Below are positions 16,193 through 24,740 of a stretch of DNA of 64,000 nt, piece after piece. Numbering within the stretch: position 1 is the first letter of the stretch; each line of letters begins with the position of its first letter. The notes under the pieces are model-generated. The model had not been told where the DNA came from and did not search any database. It worked only from the letters and a program-made list of their open reading frames with translations. The stretch comes from Rhizobium sp. C1 (GTDB taxonomy: Bacteria; Pseudomonadota; Alphaproteobacteria; Rhizobiales; Rhizobiaceae), in assembly GCF_021026335.1 (NCBI RefSeq), contig NZ_JAJNCY010000012.1, positions 1-64,000 on the forward strand, given 5' to 3'. Made by a program: the position numbers and the translations under genes.

Positions 16193-16626
16193 TCGTCGTC
16201 GATGCGTCGGTCTTCAATAAGCTATTTCTCAATGAACCAGACAAGCCGGAGGCGATTGCTCTCTTTCGCCACGCGCTCGAAAGCGGACTGCAGATCGTTG
16301 CGCCGAGTCTGCTGTTATATGAAGCGCTCAGTGCTGCGCTTCATTATGGCGTTCCCTTCGAGGATGTTCATCGCCTGCTCGCGGTTCAACGTTCGGCCGG
16401 CATGCGTCTTCTGGAACCTGATCTCGCAACGATTTTGACGGCGCAGAGAATGGCGACGGACGGTTCGCCGAAAGCCGGATATCCTTCGCTGCAGGACTCG
16501 ATTTACCACGCAATGGCTATTGAACTCGGTGCCGTGTTTGTGACTGCCGACAAGCGGCATGTCGCGAGAACAGCGCATTTTGGTCATGTGGCCATGCTGA
16601 CGGACCGGAGCGCTTGGCTGAGCTGA
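16189..16626 (+). CDS. PIN-domain toxin (VapC-like ribonuclease)
   Basis: A 145-residue PIN protein. The acidic site residues are visible: Asp in IVVDASVFNKLF near residue 4, Glu in LLLYEALSAAL near 45, and the late Asp residues in SLQDSIYHAMA and VTADKRHVA near 103 and 120. PIN toxins cleave specific RNAs, often tRNA, when the antitoxin is lost. It forms an overlapping operon with the upstream antitoxin. It is convergent with the next gene, with only two bases between the stops. Confidence 0.88.
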   Translation: MIVVDASVFNKLFLNEPDKPEAIALFRHALESGLQIVAPSLLLYEALSAALHYGVPFEDVHRLLAVQRSAGMRLLEPDLATILTAQRMATDGSPKAGYPSLQDSIYHAMAIELGAVFVTADKRHVARTAHFGHVAMLTDRSAWLS

Positions 16627-16628
16627 GC

Positions 16629-18272
16629 CTACTTCCCCACACTCCGCCCTGCCACGCGTCCGGAGAATATACACCCGCCGAGGAACGTCCCCTCCAGCGC
16701 ATTATACCCGTGATAGCCGCCACCGCCAAAGCCCGCGACTTCGCCGGCGGCGTAGAGGCCGGGGACGATGTTGCTGTTTTCTTCCAGCACGCGGCCTTGG
16801 AGATCGGTTTGGAGGCCGCCCAGCGTCTTGCGGGTGAGGATGTTGAGGCGCACGGCGATGAGCGGGCCTTTTGTCGGGTCGAGCAGGCGGTGGGGCTTGG
16901 CGGTGCGCATGATCTTGTCGCCAAGATAGTTGCGCGCGCCGCGGATGGCGGTCACCTGCGCATCCTTGGAGAACGTGTTGTCGATCTCGCGGTCGCGGGC
17001 TTCGACCACGGCGCGGATGCGCTTGGTGTCGAGGCGGTGTTCGCCGGACAGCGCATTCATGCCTTCGACGAGGTCTTCGAGATTGTTGCGGACGACGAAA
17101 TCGGCGCCCTTGTCCATGAAGGCCTTGACCGGGGCGTTGGGCTCCTTGCCGAGGCGTTTCAGGAGGAGGGGAATGTCCTTGCCGGTCAGGTCCGGGTTCT
17201 GTTCGGAACCTGAGAGCGCGAATTCCTTCTTGATAATCGCCTTGGTGAGGATGAACCAGCTGTAGTCGTAGCCGGTCGCCTTGATGGCCTTCAGCGTCGC
17301 CAGCGTGTCGAAGCCGGGCATGGCGGGCGCGGGAAAGCGGTTGCCCTCGGCATCCAGCCAGAGCGAGGAGGGGCCGGGCAGGATGCGGATGCCGTGGTTC
17401 GGCCAGATCGGGTCCCAGTTCCGCAGGCCCTCGGTATAGTGCCACATGCGGTCGGCATTGATGACGGAGCCGCGCGCGGCTTGCGTGATCGCAATCATGC
17501 GGCCGTCGACATGGGCGGGCACGCCCGCAACCATGAATTCCGGCGGCTTGCCCAGGCGGTCCACCGGCCAGTTCTTGCGCACCAGATCGTGGTTGCCGCC
17601 GATGCCGCCGGAGGCGACCAGTGTTGCGCCGGCCGAGATTTCGAAATCTCCGATGGGATCGCGATTGCTCTTGCCGCCGCGCTGGACCGGGTCGGGTGCA
17701 AGCCGTGTGCCGCGTGCGCCGGTGACGGCGCCGTTGGTGGTGATGAGTTCATCGACCTGATGACGGAACCGAAAGGAGAGCAGGCCTTTCTTTTCGGCCT
17801 CGCGGGCGAGCCGGACGAAGGGGTCGAGCACGCCGGGGCCGGTGCCCCAGGTGATATGAAAGCGGGGGACGGAATTGCCGTGGCCGTTGGCGAGCGAGCC
17901 GCCGCGCTCCGCCCAGCCGACGACCGGAAACCAGCGCATGCCGAGCGAATGCAGCCATGCGCGTTTCTCGCCTGCGGCGAAGTTGAGATAGGCTTCCGCC
18001 CATTGGCGCGGCCAATGGTCTTCCGGCCGGTCGAACTGTGCGGAACCCATCCAGTCCTGGCGGGCGAGATCGAGGCTGTCGCGGACGCGCATGAAGCGTT
18101 GTTCGGGACTGTCGACAAAGAAGAGACCGCCCAGCGACCAGAAGGCCTGTCCGCCGAGGTTCTGCTCGCCTTCCTGATCGAGGACAATGACCTTGAGGCC
18201 GCGCGCGGTCGCTTCCGTTGCGGCCACAAGGCCAGCCAGTCCGCCGCCGATCACCAGCAGATCGCAATCCAT
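16629..18272 (-). CDS. FAD-binding dehydrogenase, KstD/fumarate-reductase-like
   Basis: A protein of about 547 residues with an N-terminal FAD site (LLVIGGGLAGLVAATEA) and a C-terminal AGEVAGFGGGGYHGYNALEG motif of the FAD_binding_2 superfamily (3-ketosteroid dehydrogenase, fumarate reductase flavoprotein). No heme or membrane domain is fused. The true substrate is unknown. ATG 18272 is preferred over ATG 18278 because the ribosome binding site (GGGAGGAG) abuts the latter. It stands alone between a TA toxin and an SDR gene. Confidence 0.87.
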   Translation of the reverse strand: MDCDLLVIGGGLAGLVAATEATARGLKVIVLDQEGEQNLGGQAFWSLGGLFFVDSPEQRFMRVRDSLDLARQDWMGSAQFDRPEDHWPRQWAEAYLNFAAGEKRAWLHSLGMRWFPVVGWAERGGSLANGHGNSVPRFHITWGTGPGVLDPFVRLAREAEKKGLLSFRFRHQVDELITTNGAVTGARGTRLAPDPVQRGGKSNRDPIGDFEISAGATLVASGGIGGNHDLVRKNWPVDRLGKPPEFMVAGVPAHVDGRMIAITQAARGSVINADRMWHYTEGLRNWDPIWPNHGIRILPGPSSLWLDAEGNRFPAPAMPGFDTLATLKAIKATGYDYSWFILTKAIIKKEFALSGSEQNPDLTGKDIPLLLKRLGKEPNAPVKAFMDKGADFVVRNNLEDLVEGMNALSGEHRLDTKRIRAVVEARDREIDNTFSKDAQVTAIRGARNYLGDKIMRTAKPHRLLDPTKGPLIAVRLNILTRKTLGGLQTDLQGRVLEENSNIVPGLYAAGEVAGFGGGGYHGYNALEGTFLGGCIFSGRVAGRSVGK

Positions 18273-18308
18273 CCACATCTCCTCCCTGCATGCCTCAGCC
18301 GCTATCGT

Positions 18309-19352
18309 TTAAAGCGGCCTGTCTGTGCGTCGCAGGCTAGCGTCCAGTGCGCCGCTGTCCAGTCCGTATTTCAGCTGCTTGAGGCGGATGAAGAGGCGGT
18401 TGTCGAAGGTGCCATCGCTCAGGCCGTTGTCTTTCAGGAAGCGGGCGATCTCCTCGACGCCCTTTTCCAACGTCCATTGGGGGGCAAAGCCCGGCAGTTT
18501 CGTCAGCGCCTTGGTGAAATCGACCTTGTAGGAGCGCGGATCCCCGCCCGTTTCGCCGGTAATTTCGAGATTGGCGGCGGGAAAGGCCGCCTTGACGGCC
18601 TGGGCAATGTCGCGGACCTGGTAGTTCGCGTCATTGCGGCCGACATTGAAGGCTTGGTTGTGGATCGTCTCGCGCGGGGCGGTCGCGGCGGCAAGGGCTG
18701 CGCGGGAAATGTCCTCGATATGCACCAGCGGCCGCCAGGGCGTGCCGTCCGACATGACCTTGATGATGCCGGCGGTATGCGCCCAGCCGGAGAGATTGTT
18801 GACGACGAGATCAAAGCGGGTGCGGGAGCTGACGCCATAGGCGGTGGCGTTGCGCATGAAGACGGGGGAAAAGGTGTCACTGGCCAGCGCTGAGAGCCGC
18901 TCTTCGGAGCGGACCTTGGAGATGGCGTAGGCAGAAACCGGATTGAAGGCGGCAGTCTCGTCCAGCGCGCCTTCGTTACCGGCCGCTCCATAGATGGAGC
19001 AGGAGGAGGCGAAGATGAAGCGGGAGACGCCTGCGTCCCGAGCCAGTTCGCCGAGCCGGCCCGTCGCTTCGAGATTGATGTCGTATGTCAGATCCGGGTT
19101 CAGCGCGCCCATCGGGTCGTTGGAAAGGCCTGCCAGATGGATGACGGCATCGACGCCTTCGAGATCTTCAGCTTTCACGTCGCGGATGTCGCGAACGATC
19201 TGCCGGTCGGGGAGAATGTCCGGCGTGAGGGGCGAGACGCAGTCCTCGAAATACCCGATGTCGAGCCCGGTCGTCCGGTGCCCCGCTTCGCGCGCCAGCC
19301 TTGTCAGAACGGGGCCGATGAAGCCCTGATTGCCGGTGATGAGAATATGCAT
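18309..19352 (-). CDS. NAD-dependent sugar epimerase/dehydratase (extended SDR)
   Basis: A 347-residue extended SDR. The NAD site TGNQGFIGP lies at residues 6-14, the catalytic Ser in SSCSIYGAAGNEG near residue 117, and the YAISK active-site tetrad near 146. The family converts nucleotide sugars in surface polysaccharide synthesis; the exact sugar is undefined. No glycosyltransferase neighbours are present, so the role may be housekeeping. The ATG start is supported by the immediate MHILITGNQGF pattern. Confidence 0.88.
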   Translation of the reverse strand: MHILITGNQGFIGPVLTRLAREAGHRTTGLDIGYFEDCVSPLTPDILPDRQIVRDIRDVKAEDLEGVDAVIHLAGLSNDPMGALNPDLTYDINLEATGRLGELARDAGVSRFIFASSCSIYGAAGNEGALDETAAFNPVSAYAISKVRSEERLSALASDTFSPVFMRNATAYGVSSRTRFDLVVNNLSGWAHTAGIIKVMSDGTPWRPLVHIEDISRAALAAATAPRETIHNQAFNVGRNDANYQVRDIAQAVKAAFPAANLEITGETGGDPRSYKVDFTKALTKLPGFAPQWTLEKGVEEIARFLKDNGLSDGTFDNRLFIRLKQLKYGLDSGALDASLRRTDRPL

Positions 19353-19679
19353 GCCGTTTCCGTCCCGATGCTCGATCTTTTGGCAGGATGTTAGGGGAGG
19401 GAACTGATGCGAGGCATGATTATGCTGCGGTGACGTTTCTCAAAACGCAAATGCTGCGCTGCATCGCGTTTTCATAACCAAGTGTTAACCATAATGGTGT
19501 CTTGATGAATTCGATCGAATGCCGGTGAAGCCACGCCTTCCTTTAACCAAATTTGGCAGCAAAGAGGCTAGTCGAGCATGGGCGCTAAGAGCGAAGAGCG
19601 GCTGCTGCCGGCATATTGAGACAAATTTTTTCGCCGCCCGGTCCAAAGCCGGGCGTTTGGATTCGAAGGACGCTAGAAC
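19353..19679. promoter_or_regulatory. tolQ upstream region with near-consensus CtrA box
   Basis: This region separates the epimerase start from tolQ. ATAA-CCAAGTG-TTAAC (19474-19489) is one mismatch away from the CtrA consensus. A second element is a GC hairpin CGCCCGG/CCGGGCG near 19634-19654, in the tolQ leader. No coding sequence was recognised. CtrA control of tolQ is inferred by analogy with the perfect box before pal. Confidence 0.45.
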
Positions 19680-20405
19680 ATGGAACAGGCAGCTTTGGGC
19701 GCAGTGAGCGAGGTCAGCCTCTGGTCGCTCTTCATGCAGGCAGGCATCGTCGTCAAGCTGGTCATGCTCGGCCTGCTGTCCGCGTCGGTCTGGACCTGGG
19801 CTATCGTTATCGACAAGGCGGTCACCTTCCGCAAGACGCGCCGCCAGCTCGACAATTTCGAGCAGGTCTTCTGGTCAGGTCAATCGCTGGAAGAGCTTTA
19901 CCGCAGCCTGTCGGAGCGTCCTGCCGCCGGCATGAGCGCGATCTTCGTCGCCGCCATGCGCGAGTGGAAGAAGTCCTTCGAGCGCGGCGCGCGTTCGCCC
20001 ATCGGCCTGCAGATGCGTATCGATCGCGCCATGGATGTCACGCTCTCGCGCGAATCCGAATATCTCGAGGGCCGCCTCGGTTCGCTCGCCACCATCGGTT
20101 CGGCGGCTCCCTTCGTCGGTCTCTTCGGGACGGTTGTCGGTATCATGACCTCGTTCCAGTCGATCGCCGGTTCCAAGACGACGAACCTCGCAGTCGTTGC
20201 TCCCGGTATCGCGGAAGCACTTCTGGCGACCGCCATCGGTCTCGTCGCCGCTATCCCGGCCGTTATCGCCTACAACAAGCTCTCGGGCGATGCCGGCAAG
20301 CTGACGTCGCGCATGGAGGGCTTTGCCGACGAGTTCTCGGCCATCCTGTCGCGCCAGATCGACGAGAAGCTGCAATCGTCGCGCCCGGGCCAGGCTGCAC
20401 AATAA
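19680..20405 (+). CDS. tolQ: TolQ, proton-channel subunit of the Tol-Pal system
   Basis: Inner-membrane MotA/ExbB-family protein that, with TolR, uses the proton gradient to drive outer-membrane invagination at division. The 241-residue protein has a first membrane helix near residues 15-38, a long cytoplasmic segment, and two more helices in the region LGSLATIGSAAPFVGLFGTV and SIAEALLATAIGLVAAIPAV-like sequence near 135-200. The Gly- and Ala-rich pore helices are typical. GAAGGA precedes the ATG at 19680. It heads tolQRAB. Confidence 0.96.
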   Translation: MEQAALGAVSEVSLWSLFMQAGIVVKLVMLGLLSASVWTWAIVIDKAVTFRKTRRQLDNFEQVFWSGQSLEELYRSLSERPAAGMSAIFVAAMREWKKSFERGARSPIGLQMRIDRAMDVTLSRESEYLEGRLGSLATIGSAAPFVGLFGTVVGIMTSFQSIAGSKTTNLAVVAPGIAEALLATAIGLVAAIPAVIAYNKLSGDAGKLTSRMEGFADEFSAILSRQIDEKLQSSRPGQAAQ

Positions 20406-20463
20406 GGCCGGCAAGTCATGAAGGCCGCCGCTCAGCGCGTCCGGTTCGAACCGCAAGAATATC

Positions 20464-20507
20464 GCAATTCCGAACGTAAAACCCACTCAATGTTTTGCTG
20501 GAATTGC
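20464..20507 (+). promoter_or_regulatory. Inverted repeat in the tolQ-tolR gap
   Basis: GCAATTCC (20464-20471) and GGAATTGC (20500-20507) form an 8-bp perfect inverted repeat with a 28-base loop, ending four bases before the AAGGAG of tolR. The 117-bp tolQ-tolR gap is long for this operon. An mRNA stem could tune TolR translation relative to TolQ; this is inference. Confidence 0.35.
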
Positions 20508-20522
20508 TGAAGGAGTTTTCCG

Positions 20523-20987
20523 ATGGGTATGGCAGTCAGCTCAGGCAAGGGCGGTGGCGGCGGACGCAGGGGCGGACGCCGTCGTGGCGGCAAGGGCGGT
20601 GGCCCGATTGCCGAAATCAACGTCACGCCGATGGTTGACGTCATGCTCGTGCTGCTCATCATCTTCATGGTGGCGGCACCGCTGATGACGGTTGGCGTAC
20701 CGGTCGACCTGCCGCAGACCAAGGCCAAGGAAATGAATGCGGAGACGCAGCCGATCACCATTTCTGTGAACAAGGACGGCGCGATCTATCTGCAGGAAAC
20801 GCCGATCCAGATCGATGAGCTGATCCCGAAGCTGCAGGCGATCTCGAAGACGGGTTACGAGGAGCGCATTTTCGTGCGCGGCGACATGAACGCCGGCTAT
20901 GGCACGGTCATGCAGGTCATGGCAGCCATTTCGGCTGCCGGCTACAAGAATATCGGGCTGGTCACGGCCCAGAAGCAGGACAAGTAA
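20523..20987 (+). CDS. tolR: TolR, proton-driven regulator of the Tol-Pal system
   Basis: A 154-residue ExbD-family protein with one membrane helix at about residues 37-58 and a periplasmic domain. The N-terminal cytoplasmic part is unusually Gly- and Arg-rich (residues 6-28). The functional Asp near the helix start lies in INVTPMVDVMLVLLIIFMVA, the proton-sensing position. TolR couples TolQ to TolA. The ribosome binding site AAGGAG lies just before the ATG at 20523. It is nine bases from tolA. Confidence 0.95.
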   Translation: MGMAVSSGKGGGGGRRGGRRRGGKGGGPIAEINVTPMVDVMLVLLIIFMVAAPLMTVGVPVDLPQTKAKEMNAETQPITISVNKDGAIYLQETPIQIDELIPKLQAISKTGYEERIFVRGDMNAGYGTVMQVMAAISAAGYKNIGLVTAQKQDK

Positions 20988-20996
20988 GCGAAGACG

Positions 20997-22292
20997 ATGA
21001 GGGGCAGTGTTGTCACATCGGCGTTGATTCACGCGGTCGTTCTTGCGATCGCGCTGATCTCGTTGGGCTCTCCGCCCCCGCTCGAGGTGCAGCCGACGGA
21101 ATCGCTGCCTGTCGATATCGTACCGATCGAGCAGTTCACGAATATCCAGCAGGGCGAAAAGACCGCGCCGCTGAAGGAGAAGTCGTCGCCCAAGGCCACG
21201 AAGCGTCAGGACAAGGTCGACAATGCCGAGAATACCGGCGAGAACAATGTCGATTTGAAGAGTACGCCGACGCCGACGCAGCGCCCGCAGAACACCGAAG
21301 TTGCTGCCGCGCCGAAGCCGGCGGAAGCGGCCAAGGATACCCAGACGAACAACGTCAAGGAGATCCAGAAGGAGCAGACGGCAGCCCCGCAGCCGGCCGA
21401 CGTGCCTGTGCCGACGCCTGAGCCCACGCCGCCGAAGTCCGAGCCGACCCCGCCGAAGCCGACACCTGCACCCACACCGCCCAAACCGGAACCGACGCCG
21501 CCGAAGCCTGAGCCCAAGCCCGAGCCGAAGACGCAGGAGCAGCCGGAGAAGTCGGACGATTCGCCGTCGCCGGACGCACTGCCTGTGCCGACCAAGAAGC
21601 CGACGCCGGACAAGCCGAAGGACGAGCCGAAAAAGGAACCGACGCCCCAGGAAAAGCCGAAGCCGGAAGACAAGCCCAAGCCTGAGCAGAAGGAAGCGAA
21701 GGTTGAGCCGAAGCCGCGGCCGGATACGAAGTCTGATTCCAAGTCGGACACGAAGACGGATGCCAAGAGCCAGTCGAAGTCCGACACCAAGACGGCAAGT
21801 TCCGACTCGAAGACCGGCAAGGACAAGGAAAAAAAGGAAACCGCCAAGTCCGCGTCCTCGCGTGAAACCGACAAGCTGGCTGACGAAGTGTCCGCTCTTT
21901 TGAACAAGGAGGATGCGTCCGGCGGCGGGGCGAAGCGGTCCAACCAGGAGGCATCTCTTGGAGGCAAGAAGACGATCGGTGCAGGCAAGCTGTCTCAGAG
22001 CGAACTCGATGCCCTGAAGGGCGCGATCCAGAACAACTGGAACGTCATTCCGGGCATGATGGACGCGCAGAATATCCGCATCCGCGTCTCGTTCCATCTC
22101 GACCGCAGCGGCGAGATTGTGGGCGACCCGCAGGTGACGGTGACGGGTGGCGATGGCAGCTCGCGCGACGTTCTGGCCTCGAGCGCCAAGCGCGCCATCC
22201 TGAAATCCGCCCCATTTACCAGTCTACCGGCTGACAAATACGACACGTGGAGCGATGTGGTCGTGAATTTCGACCCGAGCGACTTCATGTAA
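20997..22292 (+). CDS. tolA: TolA-like energy-transducing protein
   Basis: A 431-residue protein with one N-terminal membrane helix (residues 5-22), a long Pro/Lys/Glu/Thr-rich, low-complexity linker (about residues 90-280) and a C-terminal TonB/TolA domain (about 320-431). The linker spans the periplasm to reach Pal at the outer membrane. The low-complexity body has many PKP/EPT repeats, as is usual in alphaproteobacterial TolA. The domain order fixes the identity better than sequence similarity. It is coupled to tolR and tolB. Confidence 0.92.
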   Translation: MRGSVVTSALIHAVVLAIALISLGSPPPLEVQPTESLPVDIVPIEQFTNIQQGEKTAPLKEKSSPKATKRQDKVDNAENTGENNVDLKSTPTPTQRPQNTEVAAAPKPAEAAKDTQTNNVKEIQKEQTAAPQPADVPVPTPEPTPPKSEPTPPKPTPAPTPPKPEPTPPKPEPKPEPKTQEQPEKSDDSPSPDALPVPTKKPTPDKPKDEPKKEPTPQEKPKPEDKPKPEQKEAKVEPKPRPDTKSDSKSDTKTDAKSQSKSDTKTASSDSKTGKDKEKKETAKSASSRETDKLADEVSALLNKEDASGGGAKRSNQEASLGGKKTIGAGKLSQSELDALKGAIQNNWNVIPGMMDAQNIRIRVSFHLDRSGEIVGDPQVTVTGGDGSSRDVLASSAKRAILKSAPFTSLPADKYDTWSDVVVNFDPSDFM

Positions 22293-22336
22293 ACCGAACT
22301 TAACCCGGCCTCGACCATTTGAGAGCGAGAGACACG

Positions 22337-23641
22337 ATGAAAAGCATGATAATCCGGACACTGTTCATGATGGGGGCGCTCTTCGCGCTCGCGGCCAACC
22401 CCGCCCATGCCGTCGTCGAGATCAACATCAACAAGGGCAATGTCACGCCGCTGCCGATAGCGATTACCGACTTTCTGGCGAAGGACGGCGTCGGCAAGCA
22501 GATCTCCGACGTGGTCGCCGCCGACCTGAAGCGGTCCGGTCTGTTCGCGCCGATCGACAGCAAGGCCTTCATCGAAAAGATCACGAACCCGAACGCCGCG
22601 CCGCGCTTCCAGGACTGGCGCACGATCAACGCACAGGCGCTTGTGACCGGTCAGGTCGTCAAGGAGGCCGATGGCCGCCTGCGCGCCGAGTTTCGCCTGT
22701 GGGACACGTTCGCGGGCCAGCAGATGATCGGCCAGCAGTATTTCACCCAGCCGGAAAACTATCGCCGCGTCGCCCACATCATTGCCGATGCGATCTATGA
22801 AAAGATCACCGGCGAGAAGGGCTATTTCGACACGCGCATCGTGTTCGTTGCCGAAAGCGGGCCGAAGAATGCCCGCAAGCGCCAGCTCGCGATCATGGAC
22901 CAGGACGGCTACAACGTCCGCTCCATCACCAATTCCAACGATATCGTTCTGACGCCGCGCTTCTCGCCGAACCATCAGGAAATCACCTACATGTCGTTCG
23001 AAGGTAACCAGCCGCGGGTTTACCTGCTGCAGCTGGAAACCGGACAGCGCGAAGTGGTCGGCAATTTCCCCGGCATGACCTTCTCGCCGCGCTTCTCGCC
23101 GGATGGCCAGCGCGTGATCATGAGCCTGGAAGAGGGCGGCAACGCCAACATCTTCACCATGGACTTGCGCTCGCGCACCACGACGCGTCTGACGTCCACG
23201 GCCGCCATCGACACGTCGCCCTCCTATTCGCCGGATGGCAAGCGCGTGACTTTTGAAAGCGACCGCGGCGGCAGCCAGCAGATCTATGTCATGAACGCCG
23301 ATGGCTCCGGCCAGACGCGCATCTCGCATGGCGACGGCTCCTATTCGACGCCGGTCTGGTCGCCGCGCGGCGATCTCATCGCCTTCACCAAGCAGGCGGG
23401 CGGCAAGTTCTCGATCGGAGTGATGAAGCCGGACGGTTCGGGAGAGCGTATCCTGACGACGAACTTCCACAACGAAGGCCCGACCTGGGCCCCGAACGGC
23501 CGCGTCATCATGTTCTTCCGCCAGAACGCCGGCGAGGCAGGTCCGCATCTCTATTCGATCGATCTTTCTGGCTATAACGAACAGCAGATCCCGACGCCCG
23601 CCTATGGCTCGGATCCCGCCTGGTCGCCGCTACTCGACTGA
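22337..23641 (+). CDS. tolB: TolB, periplasmic beta-propeller of the Tol-Pal system
   Basis: A 434-residue secreted protein with a signal peptide ending near AANPAHA, an N-terminal alpha/beta domain, and WD40-like propeller repeats ([32 protein letters not shown]). TolB binds Pal and other periplasmic partners. ATG 22337 is preferred over TTG 22319 because the signal peptide begins there and GAGAGCGAGAG precedes it. A terminator follows, so pal has its own promoter. Confidence 0.96.
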   Translation: MKSMIIRTLFMMGALFALAANPAHAVVEININKGNVTPLPIAITDFLAKDGVGKQISDVVAADLKRSGLFAPIDSKAFIEKITNPNAAPRFQDWRTINAQALVTGQVVKEADGRLRAEFRLWDTFAGQQMIGQQYFTQPENYRRVAHIIADAIYEKITGEKGYFDTRIVFVAESGPKNARKRQLAIMDQDGYNVRSITNSNDIVLTPRFSPNHQEITYMSFEGNQPRVYLLQLETGQREVVGNFPGMTFSPRFSPDGQRVIMSLEEGGNANIFTMDLRSRTTTRLTSTAAIDTSPSYSPDGKRVTFESDRGGSQQIYVMNADGSGQTRISHGDGSYSTPVWSPRGDLIAFTKQAGGKFSIGVMKPDGSGERILTTNFHNEGPTWAPNGRVIMFFRQNAGEAGPHLYSIDLSGYNEQQIPTPAYGSDPAWSPLLD

Positions 23642-23663
23642 GCGGCGCCCTCTGACACCATCG

Positions 23664-23699
23664 GGCCGCGTGAAGAAATTCGCGCGGCCTTTGTTTTTT
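23664..23699 (+). terminator. Intrinsic terminator after tolB
   Basis: GGCCGCG (23664-23670) pairs with CGCGGCC (23683-23689), followed by TTTGTTTTTT. It closes tolQRAB and implies an independent pal transcript. Confidence 0.8.
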
Positions 23700-23787
23700 C
23701 GATTGCCGTCCGGGATGTCCGGCCAGTTTCGCGCTGACGCCACGTTCTTGCCTCAATCACCTGAATATCAAGGGATTGAGGGCTCTT

Positions 23788-23803
23788 TTAACGCTTTGTT
23801 AAC
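23788..23803 (+). promoter_or_regulatory. Perfect CtrA box upstream of pal
   Basis: TTAA (23788-23791), CGCTTTG, TTAAC (23799-23803) match the CtrA consensus exactly, 79 bp before the pal start. A GATTC (GANTC) site lies between it and the gene near 23856. In Brucella, CtrA is reported to control outer-membrane composition; this site suggests similar control here. Confidence 0.75.
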
Positions 23804-23881
23804 CATAAATGTTGAACACCGGTTAACTGAAGAATGTTACGTTCCGGCAACCTCGATTCCAATATCCCAAGGAGACTGGCG

Positions 23882-24427
23882 ATGAGCCACATTTCTAGCC
23901 TGAGCGCTCACGGCATGCAGAAGCTGGCGCGCAATCCCGTCATCATTGCCACCTTCATGGCACTGTCGCTTGCGGGCTGCGCCTCCAAGAAGGGCCTGCC
24001 GAACAACGCTGCCGATCTCGGCCTCGGCGCAAACGGCGCCAACGGTGCGAATGCCAAGCCGGGTTCCAGCCAGGACTTCACGGTCAATGTCGGCGACCGC
24101 ATCTTCTTCGATACGGACTCCTCGTCGATCCGCGCAGACGCCCAGCAGACGCTTGACCGTCAGGCCCAGTGGCTCGCCAAGTATCCGAACTACAAGATCA
24201 CTGTCGAAGGCCATGCCGACGAACGCGGCACGCGCGAATACAACCTTGCTCTCGGCGCACGCCGCGCCAATGCAGCGCGCGACTATCTGGTTTCGCGCGG
24301 TGTACCGGCCAGCCGCATGCGGACGATCTCCTACGGCAAGGAACGTCCGGTTGCGACCTGCGACGACATCTCCTGCTGGTCGCAGAACCGCCGCGCTGTT
24401 ACCGTTCTCGGCGGCGCCGGCATGTAA
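23882..24427 (+). CDS. pal: Pal, peptidoglycan-associated lipoprotein
   Basis: A 181-residue outer-membrane lipoprotein. The lipobox LAGC follows a hydrophobic segment at residues 22-36, and the OmpA-like peptidoglycan-binding domain covers about 70-178 (FFDTDSSSIRADAQQTLDRQ, VEGHADERGTREYNLALGAR). It tethers the outer membrane to peptidoglycan and moves with the divisome. ATG 23882 is chosen because MSHISSLSAHGMQKLARNP is the usual alphaproteobacterial start. It is preceded by a CtrA box and followed by a terminator. Confidence 0.96.
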   Translation: MSHISSLSAHGMQKLARNPVIIATFMALSLAGCASKKGLPNNAADLGLGANGANGANAKPGSSQDFTVNVGDRIFFDTDSSSIRADAQQTLDRQAQWLAKYPNYKITVEGHADERGTREYNLALGARRANAARDYLVSRGVPASRMRTISYGKERPVATCDDISCWSQNRRAVTVLGGAGM

Positions 24428-24457
24428 TTCCACGGTCGAAAGATCGACCGGTGTCAG

Positions 24458-24482
24458 GGGCGGCCTCGGGGCCGCCCTTTTT
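24458..24482 (+). terminator. Intrinsic terminator of pal
   Basis: GGGCGGC (24458-24464) pairs with GCCGCCC (24471-24477), followed by five T residues. Confidence 0.85.
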
Positions 24483-24740
24483 GTTTGTCGCCAGCTTTTG
24501 CTGCACCGGCGCAGGCCCTGGATCGGAACCGTTGGACCTGTCTCAAAGAGAGCATACGGATCAGGCATGCCGGTACAACAAGCGGCTGGAGGCGACGGCG
24601 ATGCTCCCGCTCGGAATGGCGCCAATCCCGTGTGGGCGGGCATTTTTCTCCATAGTTTGGCCAGAGTTTCATTGCTTTTTGTCCCCAATCGGCGATGTTG
24701 GCGGCGTGTTGAGCATAGATTCCGCGAATCATTTGAGGTG
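24483..24740. other. Non-coding region upstream of cpoB
   Basis: No gene is recognised here; the longer frames are shadows. Two GANTC sites, GATTC and GAATC, lie close together just before the start at about 24719-24730. The GAGGTG before the ATG at 24741 is the cpoB ribosome binding site. The cpoB promoter must be in this stretch. Confidence 0.4.

Noticed and set aside
20440-20460. GGTTCGAAC stretch resembling a tRNA T-arm in the tolQ-tolR gap
   Set aside because: No acceptor stem, D-arm or anticodon arm can be placed around it, and it lies within the tol operon leader.
20541-22097. Minus-strand frame rich in Arg, Leu and Gly opposite tolR-tolA
   Set aside because: It mirrors the repetitive TolA linker, so composition alone explains the open frame.
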